Assembly: GCF_004770105.1 (NCBI RefSeq)
Contig: NZ_RQEY01000012.1
Span: 1-64,000, forward strand
Length of the DNA stretch: 64,000 nucleotides
Reading direction: 5' to 3'
DNA from: Leptospira andrefontaineae
GTDB taxonomy: Bacteria > Spirochaetota > Leptospiria > Leptospirales > Leptospiraceae
Both the position numbers and the translations under genes were made by a program. The notes under the pieces were generated by a model. It had not been told where the DNA came from. It saw only the letters and a program-made list of their open reading frames with translations, and did not search any database. Position 1 is the stretch's first letter, and every line of letters starts with the position of its first letter. Of this stretch, positions 52,121 to 61,615 are shown piece after piece.

Positions 52121-53209
52121 TTAAGGACTAGGCGGATCGTATAAAGGAATAACCTTTAAGGAATTCTGAAAGTAAATTTTCAAATAGCCTACCGGATTGG
52201 AAGGAAGTCCGGCGGCAGATCCGGCCGTCCCGCTATTTTCCATTCCAGTATCAAAATTTGGAGATCGTAGAGATTTTTTAAAAATATCAGCATTCGATCC
52301 GTATAGACCGACCGCACTTGGTTCTACAAAAGAACTGGCATCCGGTTGAAAAACTAAGTAACCGCCTGACCCTCCACCACCAATTATAGCGAACTGTCCT
52401 TGAATAAGGGTTTCATTAAAACAATCGATATATACAGAAATGCTTGGATATATTTCTATAAATGAGAAATTAGAATCAAAGGTATTTGAATTATTTGATA
52501 TTTCGATTCTAGCTAATGATATTGGTGCCGAAATATCTTTAGAAAGTGAAATGAATGAGCATGAAGTAGTACTGTCCCAAATAAATTGGCAGTTTTTAAA
52601 TTTTCCAAATATAATTGCGATTTCTTTAGAGAATAACGGAACCGTTCGCCCTACTACATCTAGTACGCAATCTTCAAACGAAGGAAGTCCTGTAAATATT
52701 ATTTGGTTTGATCTAAAATCAAGACTGATATTTTTTAATAAAGATCCTTTATCCGTACGAAGTATAGTTTCTGAATCAAATTCATAATTTCCATCTGGAA
52801 TAGGAAACCTTTCTCCATAATCTAAGAAGCTGGAATCAAAAAAGATTGTCTTAGGGAATCTTTTTAAAGTCCCGGAAACGGCTGTGTATAGCTCAGTGAA
52901 ACTTGTATAAATATTCCCACTTGCTACACCGTTTGGTTGAAAAACGAAAAGTCCAATGTCCCCAAGGTTTGAGATAGCAGGGCGTTGGTTATTAGAAAGA
53001 AAACCATCAAGACCAAGTGTAGCTATCCCACCCGGGATCCCTTTTTCGGAATTGCTGATCTTATTAAGTAAGTCTGCTTCTATAATCTGAACCTTGGAAT
53101 TTAGGATTTCGTCTGAACTTTCTCTATTAGATATTTCTAACCCGATTTGATTCTCTACATACTCGCGAATCTGATTTGTTTTTAAATAGTCAAGTCTATA
53201 GGATTTCAT
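52121..53209 (-). CDS. Tail-fibre-like protein
   Basis: A 362-residue protein. The N-terminal part (SNSEKGIPGGIATLGLDGFLSNNQRPAI) fits phage tail-fibre attachment segments. A beta-solenoid-like region follows (SSFLDYGERFPIPDGNYEFDS...CVLDVVGRT, repeated), ending in a Gly-rich C terminus. Likely host-receptor binding, inferred. Its start overlaps the upstream fibre gene by 4 bp. Confidence 0.78.
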   Translation of the reverse strand: MKSYRLDYLKTNQIREYVENQIGLEISNRESSDEILNSKVQIIEADLLNKISNSEKGIPGGIATLGLDGFLSNNQRPAISNLGDIGLFVFQPNGVASGNIYTSFTELYTAVSGTLKRFPKTIFFDSSFLDYGERFPIPDGNYEFDSETILRTDKGSLLKNISLDFRSNQIIFTGLPSFEDCVLDVVGRTVPLFSKEIAIIFGKFKNCQFIWDSTTSCSFISLSKDISAPISLARIEISNNSNTFDSNFSFIEIYPSISVYIDCFNETLIQGQFAIIGGGGSGGYLVFQPDASSFVEPSAVGLYGSNADIFKKSLRSPNFDTGMENSGTAGSAAGLPSNPVGYLKIYFQNSLKVIPLYDPPSP

Positions 53210-54702
53210 TTATGCCAGACCATGACTCTCACTGGTTTATTTTGAAAATTTGAGTCGTCTGTGATTCCGATTGTAATATTTCCGGAATTATCGTAGAAAA
53301 TAGTTTGAGCTGTATGCCAGTTCCCAAAGCCATCTTCGACCCAACCAGAAACGTCTAAAATATTTAATCCAAGAGATGAGTTTAATGCACAAACTCCTGT
53401 TGAATCGGTTGATCCTTCCATCCAGGATCTTTGAGCGATTGTTCCCGTAGGAGCTTGTCCTACCCCATTCGAAATCCCGATCCAAAGGAAAATTGATTGA
53501 AGGAGTTCTAATATTTTTGTTTCGATAAATTGCTTAACAGAACGAGCGGAAGGCGCTACAGATACTTCTGTAAACAAAGGACTATCGGTTACACTTACTC
53601 CGGAACTTAGGTTGTTATACGAAGGCGTATCTAAGAAATACCAGGAAGAAAGAGATTCGGAATAAGTTAGCTCCCAGTATCCGCCGTTTAGATCTAATTG
53701 CCAATCATCGGATATTCCTTGAATATTTTTCCCGTTTCTTAAGAGGGTGATCGGATTTGTTTCCGAAAGATTTGCGATATCTATAATTCCGATTACGGAA
53801 TTATTTTTTGGAGTAGCAGGTAAAGTAATAGAGAATCCACCACTTGTGACATCTGCAAGAATTCTTTCATATTTAGAAGCAATATAGTCCGAATTAATAA
53901 TCTGTGTATTCTTTAACGATCCGAAGTTTTCTCTCCAAGTTCCATCACCTGAAAGAAAATATTCCTGCTCTCCTTGTAAAGGAGTTGGGACTAGACCCTT
54001 TTCCCCAGAAATCAATTCGGATGCACCTTGGAATGGATTGTCAGTAGCTAAAGTACCCTCTTTATCTGGTAAGAACCACTGCCGAACCGAAGTTGCAAGA
54101 GACCTAAGCTTAGAAGAAATCGTAACAATGTTTTCGGATATTAATTCGATTCCTGGATTTCCCGTATCGGAAGAGAGCCCAACATAGCCGAAAGGAATAT
54201 TTCGTTCAGATTTTAATTGATACTGTGGATGGTCATTTCCTGCTGCTAATCCAAGAAGGGATGAATGCTGTTGTACTCTAGCTGTTGTTTTAATCCAACG
54301 ACCAGGTGAAGAATTAGAAAGATCATTTGGCTTAATGATTCGAAGAGGGTCATTCGGATCTGGTGTAGGCAAGAGCGATTGAGTATCAAATTGGTAAAAT
54401 GCGAGTTCATCTTCTACTTCACGAATTTGTTTATCGTTTCGATCTTCAGGAGCAATCGACATCAATTCCGATAAGTTTTGAACTGGGACGTTCCAGTTTG
54501 CAAGAACCTCGCTTCGTAAATATTCGAGATTTACAGCGTCTTTGTTATCGGTTGGGTTTGCTACCTTTATCGTTGCAAAATCAGAGTCGTCTGGATTTCG
54601 AACTTCGATGGAAGAAGCGTTAGTTTTTAATTGAACTCCTTTTCTACCAAGCCGGATCTTTGAACCTACTCCAAATAGAGAAAAATCGAATACTTTTCCC
54701 AT
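53206..54702 (-). CDS. Tail-fibre or baseplate-wedge-like protein
   Basis: A 498-residue protein: N-terminal beta region (NASSIEVRNPDDSDFATIKVANPTDNKDAVNLEYLR, a phage-fibre linking motif), middle repeats (GTLATDNPFQGASELISGEKGLVPTPLQGEQEYFLSGDGTW) and a C-terminal domain (VRVMVWHK). Typical of long tail fibres. In operon with the next fibre gene. Confidence 0.78.
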   Translation of the reverse strand: MGKVFDFSLFGVGSKIRLGRKGVQLKTNASSIEVRNPDDSDFATIKVANPTDNKDAVNLEYLRSEVLANWNVPVQNLSELMSIAPEDRNDKQIREVEDELAFYQFDTQSLLPTPDPNDPLRIIKPNDLSNSSPGRWIKTTARVQQHSSLLGLAAGNDHPQYQLKSERNIPFGYVGLSSDTGNPGIELISENIVTISSKLRSLATSVRQWFLPDKEGTLATDNPFQGASELISGEKGLVPTPLQGEQEYFLSGDGTWRENFGSLKNTQIINSDYIASKYERILADVTSGGFSITLPATPKNNSVIGIIDIANLSETNPITLLRNGKNIQGISDDWQLDLNGGYWELTYSESLSSWYFLDTPSYNNLSSGVSVTDSPLFTEVSVAPSARSVKQFIETKILELLQSIFLWIGISNGVGQAPTGTIAQRSWMEGSTDSTGVCALNSSLGLNILDVSGWVEDGFGNWHTAQTIFYDNSGNITIGITDDSNFQNKPVRVMVWHK

Positions 54703-54705
54703 TGA

Positions 54706-55095
54706 TTATCCGAGATATACTTCAACTCGAATTTTATTTGTAGCGTATTCAGTAGAAACTCGAAGAGAGCTTAAACTGCCAGTCCAAGCGAGAAACCCTT
54801 CCGATAATTCTATTTCATCCGAAGTCCCGTTTAATCGAACTTTAATTGGAGCAGGATCAGAAGCTTTAACACTAATCGCAGTATCATTTTCTTTATATGA
54901 TGCAAGTATTATAACGTACTTAAATTCTATTCCATTCGGAATCGGAATATCCACTAAATTATCTGATTGCGTTATGTTTTTAGTTAGTCTTTGAGGTTCC
55001 TGTACACCATATTCTTTCTCAAATTTCTCTAAGAGCCTTTCTACTGCCGCTCCATCTCGGGTAAGTAGTTCAAAATGAATGCGATGGTATTCCAT
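54706..55095 (-). CDS. Small tail protein, unknown
   Basis: A 129-residue protein: helical N terminus (VERLLEKFEKEYGVQEPQRL) then a beta domain ending TEYATNKIRVEVYL. Sits between tape measure and fibre genes, where baseplate genes are expected. No family recognised. Confidence 0.55.
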   Translation of the reverse strand: MEYHRIHFELLTRDGAAVERLLEKFEKEYGVQEPQRLTKNITQSDNLVDIPIPNGIEFKYVIILASYKENDTAISVKASDPAPIKVRLNGTSDEIELSEGFLAWTGSLSSLRVSTEYATNKIRVEVYLG

Positions 55096-55141
55096 TCTTT
55101 CATTTTGCGAGAAAACCTATAATCGGAGAAAAAAAGGGATT

Positions 55142-56827
55142 CTATCTAGACTTAACTTTTAGGGTCCCACCACCTAAAGTACTTTTTACGATTGCATCTT
55201 TTAGAGAAGAGATTCCGCCAACTGCCATTTCTAAAGTGGCTCTAAGACCATTTATTGTACCAGCGACTAACGGTAGGGAAATATTTTCTAAAGCTTTTAT
55301 ACCATCGACGACTTTATTAAATACCGCTTGGTTATCTTTAAAAAGATCAAGCATCGCTTTATTTAGATCATAACCTATTTGAGCTGCACCTCCGCCATAT
55401 TTAGCGAAGTCTTCTTTTTTTAAGTTATCTAAAAATGTAACTTTATTTTCACCTGCTTGGATTGAGTTATTGTCTTTGCTAAAAGTATTCGTATTGAATT
55501 TAAGATTTTCTGATTCGGTAAAACTTCGGCCTTCCATTTTTCCCAAAATCCCTCTAGTAAGTGGATCCAAATTACTTAACGAAGAAGATACATACTTGCC
55601 CGGATCTTTTTCCGATTCTCTAAGAGCCGCAAAAAAATCTCCTTTATTATCCTTTATTGCTTCTGCCATAGATAAGGCACCGACTATACCACCACCGAAT
55701 ACACCTTGGCGTCCTTGGTTAGATAATTCTTCAGCTAATGAAAGTCTTCTGCCTGGGTCCATACTCCCGTTTTCACGACCTATTCCAGCGGCAAATTTAG
55801 TAAAATTCTCTGTGTCTCCCGAATATCCTCTTCCTCTCAAATTCTCTGATATCTGAGCCAGTCTAGAAATGTACTCAGATTGCCTTAAATTGGTGAATCC
55901 AGTAGCGTGCGCTCCTCCTCTCAAGTATCCAATATCTAAATTTTTATTTTCCTTTCGAATCGTTTCAAGCTGACTTACAATTTCTGTAAGGCTTTTTCCT
56001 TGCGAAGCAGAAAACCTCATAGTCTCATCGTCTGTAAGATTTCCTTTTCCAAATATTCTTTCACCGGTAATTCTACCACGTGCAAGGTTAGATTGTGCGA
56101 CTTCTGCATTCGCAAACAGCCCCCCTCCCCCTCCGACATATTGTCCCGTTGCACCAAATGTTGAAGCTTGGCTCTGCATAGCTGCCGTATATTGTTCACC
56201 TACAGCCGATACTATTTTTGCAATTCCACCTGCAATAGCGATACCAGCACCGATATAAGGTAACGCCTGACCAATGGTGCTTAATCGATCTCCTTGTCCA
56301 CCTCCCCCACCTTGATTTCCAGGATTGTTTGAACCTGAACCACCGCCAAAATTTCCGAGTCCAGATCCAATTTTATCAAAATGAGCATTTTGGATTTTTA
56401 TTTCTGCTTTTTCTATTTTACCAGCTGAACTATTCCCTTTTCCAAACGTGTTAAATCCAGATTCGAAGTTTCTTTCCGTAGAGTCCGTATCGCTAATATC
56501 ACTCCCATTTTTCTTTTTATTTCTGAATTTATCCCTTATCTCTTTATATGCGGCGAGTTTTCTTTCTATTACACCTGCAAATCCGCCACTTTGAGTCTCA
56601 TCTAAGTCAGAACTAACGGCTAAAGTATTTGATCCAGCGTGAGAGCCCGAAGAATAATAAGAGCTAAGAGAATCCTTCTTTTTCTTTGCAGATTGTGACT
56701 TTTCTTTTGGAGTTCGAATTTTAACATCTATACCTTTCCTTCCACGTTTGGAAATTCGTTCAAAAGCCTTGTCGAAATTATTTAAGTCGGGATTGACTTT
56801 CGCTTTTATTTCGATGGAATCATTCAT
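55142..56827 (-). CDS. Tape-measure-like tail protein
   Basis: A 561-residue protein. Helical N terminus (IKAKVNPDLNNFDKAFERISKRGRKGIDVKI), a Gly-rich stretch (about 155-180) and two hydrophobic regions (IGAGIAIAGGIAKIVSAVGE and AVGGISSLKDAI). Position after the chaperone and the N-terminal pattern fit a tape measure, but it is short, which implies a short tail or a second tape-measure gene. Its ATG overlaps the frameshifted chaperone stop by 8 bp. Confidence 0.75.
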   Translation of the reverse strand: MNDSIEIKAKVNPDLNNFDKAFERISKRGRKGIDVKIRTPKEKSQSAKKKKDSLSSYYSSGSHAGSNTLAVSSDLDETQSGGFAGVIERKLAAYKEIRDKFRNKKKNGSDISDTDSTERNFESGFNTFGKGNSSAGKIEKAEIKIQNAHFDKIGSGLGNFGGGSGSNNPGNQGGGGGQGDRLSTIGQALPYIGAGIAIAGGIAKIVSAVGEQYTAAMQSQASTFGATGQYVGGGGGLFANAEVAQSNLARGRITGERIFGKGNLTDDETMRFSASQGKSLTEIVSQLETIRKENKNLDIGYLRGGAHATGFTNLRQSEYISRLAQISENLRGRGYSGDTENFTKFAAGIGRENGSMDPGRRLSLAEELSNQGRQGVFGGGIVGALSMAEAIKDNKGDFFAALRESEKDPGKYVSSSLSNLDPLTRGILGKMEGRSFTESENLKFNTNTFSKDNNSIQAGENKVTFLDNLKKEDFAKYGGGAAQIGYDLNKAMLDLFKDNQAVFNKVVDGIKALENISLPLVAGTINGLRATLEMAVGGISSLKDAIVKSTLGGGTLKVKSR

Positions 56828-57528
56828 ACTCTTTTAATTCTTCTTCTATCTTTCGAAGGATTGCTTTTCGTTTACTTTCACCTTCATTCATTAACATTTG
56901 CGCGGAAAACCCTCCGTGCGCTGCCAGGGTAGTTGCCAAGGTAGGGCTTATATCCGCGAGGAATTCGTCCGCTTTCATTTTTTGAACTTGCTTCTTCGTG
57001 AGTAGAAGGTTGATCTTTCGTTTGTACCTCTGGAAATCCACTTTCGCTGTCGCTTCTAGGAGGAATATCTTCTGAGCGAAAAATAGATTCCCCTTCTGCA
57101 TTTCTTCCGGGTAAATCCCGAACTCCTTCATAAGGAATAGATCTAGAATTGTCTCTGGATCCCCGAGAGCGCTTAGGGTGGTTATTTTTTTTTAACTCAG
57201 CTTGGAAGGCCCGGTCTTGCTTATCATAGTCGTTAAAGAGTTCGATTACGAAATTCTGATCGTCTATATCTTCAAACGTTCGAATTTCGGGGAAGTCATC
57301 CGATTCCGGTAAGGCTTTCACTACTTGGTCTAACGTTTGGATTGCAAATATATATCCAAGTGTCGAGGATGGGATCGATTCCAGAGCGACTCCACCAAGT
57401 CTTCGACCAACTGCTAAATCAATGTCTATACGAACCTTGGGAGTAGCTATTTCTGCATCGAAAGTTAAAGTTTTTCCTTCAAATTTTGCGTTAAGAAGTA
57501 TTTTTCGATTAGGTGATAAAATTTTCAT
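56820..57528 (-). CDS. Tail-assembly chaperone, predicted frameshift product
   Basis: The zero-frame ORF starts at 57,528 and reaches A9 at 57,193-57,185. Before the tract it is folded and beta-rich (ILSPNRKILLNAKFEG...VVKALPESDDF). After it, zero frame continues 100 residues of Arg/Ser/Pro-rich, non-globular sequence to 56,884, while the +1 (or -2) frame gives a helical domain (ITTLSALGDPETILDLFL, MKEFGIYPEEM) to 56,820, overlapping the tape-measure ATG. That matches the G/GT chaperones of tailed phages, where the fused form is required before the tape measure. Confidence 0.75.
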
Positions 57529-57538
57529 TTATCACCTC

Positions 57539-57970
57539 TTAGTTGTAAGCTTCTAACGGTTCGAAATCTAGTAGCTCAAATTCTACACTTCTACCAGAGA
57601 ATTCGTTGTTACTTAAATTGAAGCCATCCGATTGAACAGCACCGACTAAGAGTCCAACCCTTCGGCCAGTCGATTTGTCTATTATAAGAATGTCATAAAG
57701 ATCGTCTGCCCGAGAGTCATCGTTTGAATTAATACTTACAACGCCTTCTTGTGCAGACCTTAGAATGTGAAATTCAGCAGAAGCCGAGCCTTGCCAATCT
57801 AATGATTTTAGACCTCTCGGTTTTCTATATCCTATTGCTTGGATACGTTCAACATGGTTGTTAATCGTTACTTGCAGGCTTTTCATAAAGCCCACTGCGA
57901 TTCCATTTAGTTTTACTATTGCGTCGTTTCCGGTTAAAATGTCCGGATTTGGTCGTTGACTGACTGCCAT
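57539..57970 (-). CDS. Tail tube protein
   Basis: A 143-residue protein: NDAIVKLNGIAVGFMKSLQVTINNHVERIQAIGYRKPRGLKSLDWQGSASAEFHIL split motifs, a beta-sandwich like XkdM/gp19-type tubes, ending SNNEFSGRSVEFELLDFEPL. It polymerises inside the sheath. Position right after the sheath supports this. Confidence 0.82.
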   Translation of the reverse strand: MAVSQRPNPDILTGNDAIVKLNGIAVGFMKSLQVTINNHVERIQAIGYRKPRGLKSLDWQGSASAEFHILRSAQEGVVSINSNDDSRADDLYDILIIDKSTGRRVGLLVGAVQSDGFNLSNNEFSGRSVEFELLDFEPLEAYN

Positions 57971-58010
57971 TCCCCATTTTCAGGGAAAATTAAAAATCGG
58001 TGATATTATC

Positions 58011-59459
58011 TCACTGGGAACCTGAGTTAGTACCCCGAACTACATCAAGGGAAAGAAGGAAGAATAAGAAATTCAAAGGACTAACCATTGTTCCATCTGA
58101 AAAAATAAAATAGCGAACATCTCCATCCGATCGCATTGCAATGTTCTCGTCGAACGCAGGAGTCCCAGTATAAATGTTTCGGGTAAGCCAACCTCTATCC
58201 ACTGTATAAACAAATTTGAATCTTTGAACTAATGCAGTTTTTAAATCCGCATCAGTTAGATTTGTACCAAGAGCGGACGGGTCCGTGGGGACTTCTCCGG
58301 TAAAAGTCGAGTCTAACCATTCTCGTAAATCTTTTACGATAGCAAGAGCTGTACAGACTGTGGAAGTTTGATTAAGAATTAAATTCTCTGCTTGGTAAGA
58401 AGTTAAAGCAAATTCAATCTTAAAGGGACCATTATTTGGTTTTCGGGTAACTATTAGAGCACCGGCTCGAATCACTTTGTTAATTTGCGTTTTTGTAAGT
58501 TTCTCCGGAGCATCGATAATATTTAGGTCTTTATTTGTCGGTGTTTCCCGAACATTCGCAGCTGCTTTGATCGCGTTGTGGATTACTGCGATCATCCAAC
58601 CAGAATATGTTTTATTTGTAATTCTGTCCGCCATTCTGGTAGTCACCGGTGAGAACCCCAGAGTTAAAAATTCAGAATTTGTATTCTTTATATCTTCTAT
58701 TCTATCATCAATAGATTTCGTTGTATCTAATCCGCAACCGCCAAACCTTTCATCTGATCCATCCGGAGAATTGGATTTTGCAAGTTTATCCGCTAAGTAT
58801 AATCTCACAGGCTCTAAATCCGTACAGACATTCACATAAAATCCTTTTGCGACCTCTGTATCAAAAACCAAATCCAACGCATCTAACCAGTTCGTAAGAC
58901 TAGGTATTCCTGTAATGCCCCCGGATAGATATTTGTAATTCGGCATATCTGCTATGGGCTTTCTTACTATTCCCGCTTGTATCTCTGCTAGTCCTTGGCC
59001 TTTGAAATATTTTTCTTGCTGAGTTAAGAGAGAATTTAGTATTTTTGAATTCCCTTTAATATCAAATGAATCAGTAGCCAAAATATGATCTAAGGTTTCT
59101 GTCTTTCTATCTGGTTGAGAAAGAATTTTGCAAGAGAATCCACCTTTCGAATTTATATACTCCGACAGCGAAAAAAGTGTCGGATAGTCTTTAATATTTG
59201 CGGTGATACTCGAAGATCCATCCGTAGAAGCACCTGTTCCTGTGGGTAGAGTAATAGAAAACATTATACCATCAAATAGAACTATCGCACTCGTAGCATC
59301 TCCCGAGTATTCTATCTCTATCTCTTGTGGTTCTAAAGTCGGAGATATTTGTATATTTTTAGCATCCCCGATCTGGATAATTCGTCCACTACTTGAAACA
59401 CGAAACCGAATTTGATTTCCAAGTGGCCCAGGTATTACTGCAGTGACTTTATGAACCAA
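58011..59459 (-). CDS. Tail sheath protein, C-terminal part
   Basis: A 482-residue frame starting TTG, after AGAGGTGG at 7 bp. Opens with VHKVTAVIPGPLGNQIRFRV, the conserved second part of contractile sheaths, then the insertion domain (about 120-230) and C-terminal half (AALIVTRKPNNGPFKIEFAL). Together with 59,449-59,817 it makes a normal-length sheath (about 600 residues). The two frames overlap 11 bp. Confidence 0.85.
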   Translation of the reverse strand: MVHKVTAVIPGPLGNQIRFRVSSSGRIIQIGDAKNIQISPTLEPQEIEIEYSGDATSAIVLFDGIMFSITLPTGTGASTDGSSSITANIKDYPTLFSLSEYINSKGGFSCKILSQPDRKTETLDHILATDSFDIKGNSKILNSLLTQQEKYFKGQGLAEIQAGIVRKPIADMPNYKYLSGGITGIPSLTNWLDALDLVFDTEVAKGFYVNVCTDLEPVRLYLADKLAKSNSPDGSDERFGGCGLDTTKSIDDRIEDIKNTNSEFLTLGFSPVTTRMADRITNKTYSGWMIAVIHNAIKAAANVRETPTNKDLNIIDAPEKLTKTQINKVIRAGALIVTRKPNNGPFKIEFALTSYQAENLILNQTSTVCTALAIVKDLREWLDSTFTGEVPTDPSALGTNLTDADLKTALVQRFKFVYTVDRGWLTRNIYTGTPAFDENIAMRSDGDVRYFIFSDGTMVSPLNFLFFLLSLDVVRGTNSGSQ

Positions 59460-59817
59460 CGGTTTCCACCTCTACTTCAGCGGCCACGTTTGGATTTACA
59501 CAAAGAACTTTTATTAGAATAGGACCGGATACAAATCTTGAATCCCTAGATGGTGAAAAGGCATTCTCTATCGCATCTGCTAAATCACCTGAAGCAAGAA
59601 TAGATCTGGATTCTTCTGTACTTCCAAACTCCATTATTCTTTTGGCATATTCTATGTTGGTATTATTCGCATTGAATCCATTATCTGATTGTCCAATGAG
59701 TATCAATGTATTCAAGTCAGGTGAAATTCCGCTAGGGGGCGCTGCCGTTCTAAATGCTCCCCGCGCACCTGGACGGATATATCCACGACCTAAAAACTCT
59801 ACGTCTCTAGTTCCCAT
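59449..59817 (-). CDS. Tail sheath protein, N-terminal part
   Basis: A 122-residue ORF with the sheath N-terminal pattern: LNTLILIGQSDNGFNANNTNIEYAKRIMEFGSTEESRSILASGDLADAIENAF split motifs, then the ILIKVLCVNPNVAAEVEV linker that leads into the next frame. Alone it cannot build a sheath. The frame ends TTCATAA right where the TTG of the next ORF lies. Either a frameshift joins them, or the phage makes two pieces, or this copy is broken. Confidence 0.82.
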   Translation of the reverse strand: MGTRDVEFLGRGYIRPGARGAFRTAAPPSGISPDLNTLILIGQSDNGFNANNTNIEYAKRIMEFGSTEESRSILASGDLADAIENAFSPSRDSRFVSGPILIKVLCVNPNVAAEVEVETVGS

Positions 59818-60031
59818 GGATCGAACTCCAAGCTTTTTCGGGGTCTTTTAGTTCTTTGAGTTTGCGGTAGAAGAATTCGCGGAACCTTGGAGATATTAAC
59901 TTTCCAAGAGTTTTTTCTTTCTCTAAAAGAAACTCTTCTGGATTAATTTGTTTTTTACCTACTACGGAAAGAGGCTTTCGATCTTCCTGAACGTTTTGTT
60001 TTTTATCTATGAGTGATGTTTCTTTTTCCAT
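59807..60031 (-). CDS. Small phage protein, unknown
   Basis: A 74-residue basic, helical protein (SPRFREFFYRKLKELKDPEKAWSSIHGN). Overlaps the sheath ATG and the upstream gene, in a tight operon. No family recognised. Confidence 0.55.
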   Translation of the reverse strand: MEKETSLIDKKQNVQEDRKPLSVVGKKQINPEEFLLEKEKTLGKLISPRFREFFYRKLKELKDPEKAWSSIHGN

Positions 60032-60807
60032 TAGGAATAATCCGCTAGTCCGAAGTTGCCTTCGAATCTAGTTTTACTTCCTTTTAAATGAACATCGAAA
60101 CCTTTAATATCGGGAAATAGGTATGAGGGTTTAGTACGAAAAATCGAACGGATCTGAAGTATTCGAACTGAAATTTCAAAACCCCATAATGGCTCTGGGA
60201 AATCCTGTGTATTAAGATTCGGTTCTGCCGAATCCGGCAAAAGTACACGACTTCCCGGATACAAAATAGGAAGATCGTTCTCCATTAAAAGAATTAGAGA
60301 ATGTACTGTTTCAAATAGCCATTGAGCAGTTTTACGTCCCGCATGACCGGACGCAAATCCTACAATTGCAATCTCTGATTCGACGTGATGGGAAAATTCC
60401 TGTAAATACGATTCTCGGGCGAATCGGTCGATTAATGATTTTGGTGCTGCACGCTTCGAATCTTCTCTTTTTGATATTTCGTTTAAGTATCCGCTAAATT
60501 CTTCTGAATTTTTAAAGTGTCTTTCATTCAATCCTAACGATTGAGTAGGGATGTCTCTAACCCATTCCACACCAATCTTTGGAAATTGAGAGTTAGTTCC
60601 GCTTTGAGAAATTCCTTCTGTAAAAAGCGGATGACCGTGAATTATTGGAGCATCAATTTTCCGATCTATAAGACCAGTTAGTGGCAGAGTTTGTGAAAGA
60701 TATTCGACAACTGCATCTTCGGGTGGAACTGAATAAGTGACAAGAATTGCACCTTTATCCCGGCCATCCCGTCTTCTACTTTCCTCGTCCCGAAGATCTA
60801 TTTCCAT
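60031..60807 (-). CDS. Phage neck/tail-terminator-like protein
   Basis: A 258-residue protein with SEIAIVGFASGHAGRKTAQWLFETVHSLILLMENDL in the middle and strand-rich ends. The position between completion protein and sheath fits a tail terminator. No strong family match. Confidence 0.6.
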   Translation of the reverse strand: MEIDLRDEESRRRDGRDKGAILVTYSVPPEDAVVEYLSQTLPLTGLIDRKIDAPIIHGHPLFTEGISQSGTNSQFPKIGVEWVRDIPTQSLGLNERHFKNSEEFSGYLNEISKREDSKRAAPKSLIDRFARESYLQEFSHHVESEIAIVGFASGHAGRKTAQWLFETVHSLILLMENDLPILYPGSRVLLPDSAEPNLNTQDFPEPLWGFEISVRILQIRSIFRTKPSYLFPDIKGFDVHLKGSKTRFEGNFGLADYS

Positions 60808-60838
60808 CTCTTCGTTTTAAGATAAATGAAAATTCACT

Positions 60839-61582
60839 TTATCGGTTATTTTTCTTTTTAAGTAATTCCAAGATTAAATCTTTCATATCAGAGGCTACGG
60901 CCTGCTTTAAAGTTTTTGAATTTAAAGCTTTTTCAACATCCTTTTTAACTCCTTCTTGAATGCGTTGCGCTGGAATTTGCGGATAGTAAAAACCTCTAGA
61001 TCTTTCAGAGACCGTTACGAATTTCATAAAGTTTCGCTGAACTTTTCCATTTTTATATTTTTGCTCTATTGCGAAAACGTTACCCCTTCCGGTCATGCCA
61101 GGATCTTTCCTATACTTATATTTATTCCGAGATACCAACTTTCCTTTTGTATTTTCTTCTTTATAAGATCCGGTTTTTATAATTACTGAATTGATTTCAT
61201 TTTTCATCGGTCCGATTCCTGAACCATCTTCATTATTACTTAACGGAATTACAACGTATGGTCCTCTCTTCCCAACTCTCGCCTTTGAGCCACTAAGTAA
61301 AGCCGCCTTCATATTAAAACGTGCTCGGCCTTTTTCGATTATTTTCATATAATTGTATGTGCCTTTGTTCGGGTGATATACTTGAAATCCTCCTGGTATT
61401 TTACGCAGTAATATCCCTCCACCTCCTCCAGTAGATTTAGAAATAGCTTGCCTTCCCCACCAGGCGGGACGAGCCGATAATGTATTATGGGTCCAAGATT
61501 TTTGTGCGAGATTTGCGATCTGCTTTAATACAGATTTAACTCTAGGAAATTTCCCTTGTTCAAAGAGTGTTTCGTAATTCAT
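60839..61582 (-). CDS. Phage head-tail joining/completion protein
   Basis: A 247-residue basic protein: FPRVKSVLKQIANLAQKSW, a Gly-rich loop (GGGGGILLRK), a long beta region and a C-terminal KDLILELLKKKNNR. Resembles HK97 gp10-like/tail-completion proteins in plan and position, directly after the capsid gene. Confidence 0.65.
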   Translation of the reverse strand: MNYETLFEQGKFPRVKSVLKQIANLAQKSWTHNTLSARPAWWGRQAISKSTGGGGGILLRKIPGGFQVYHPNKGTYNYMKIIEKGRARFNMKAALLSGSKARVGKRGPYVVIPLSNNEDGSGIGPMKNEINSVIIKTGSYKEENTKGKLVSRNKYKYRKDPGMTGRGNVFAIEQKYKNGKVQRNFMKFVTVSERSRGFYYPQIPAQRIQEGVKKDVEKALNSKTLKQAVASDMKDLILELLKKKNNR

Positions 61583-61615
61583 AAAAAAGCCGAAATTATT
61601 CCCGGCTAATTTTAA

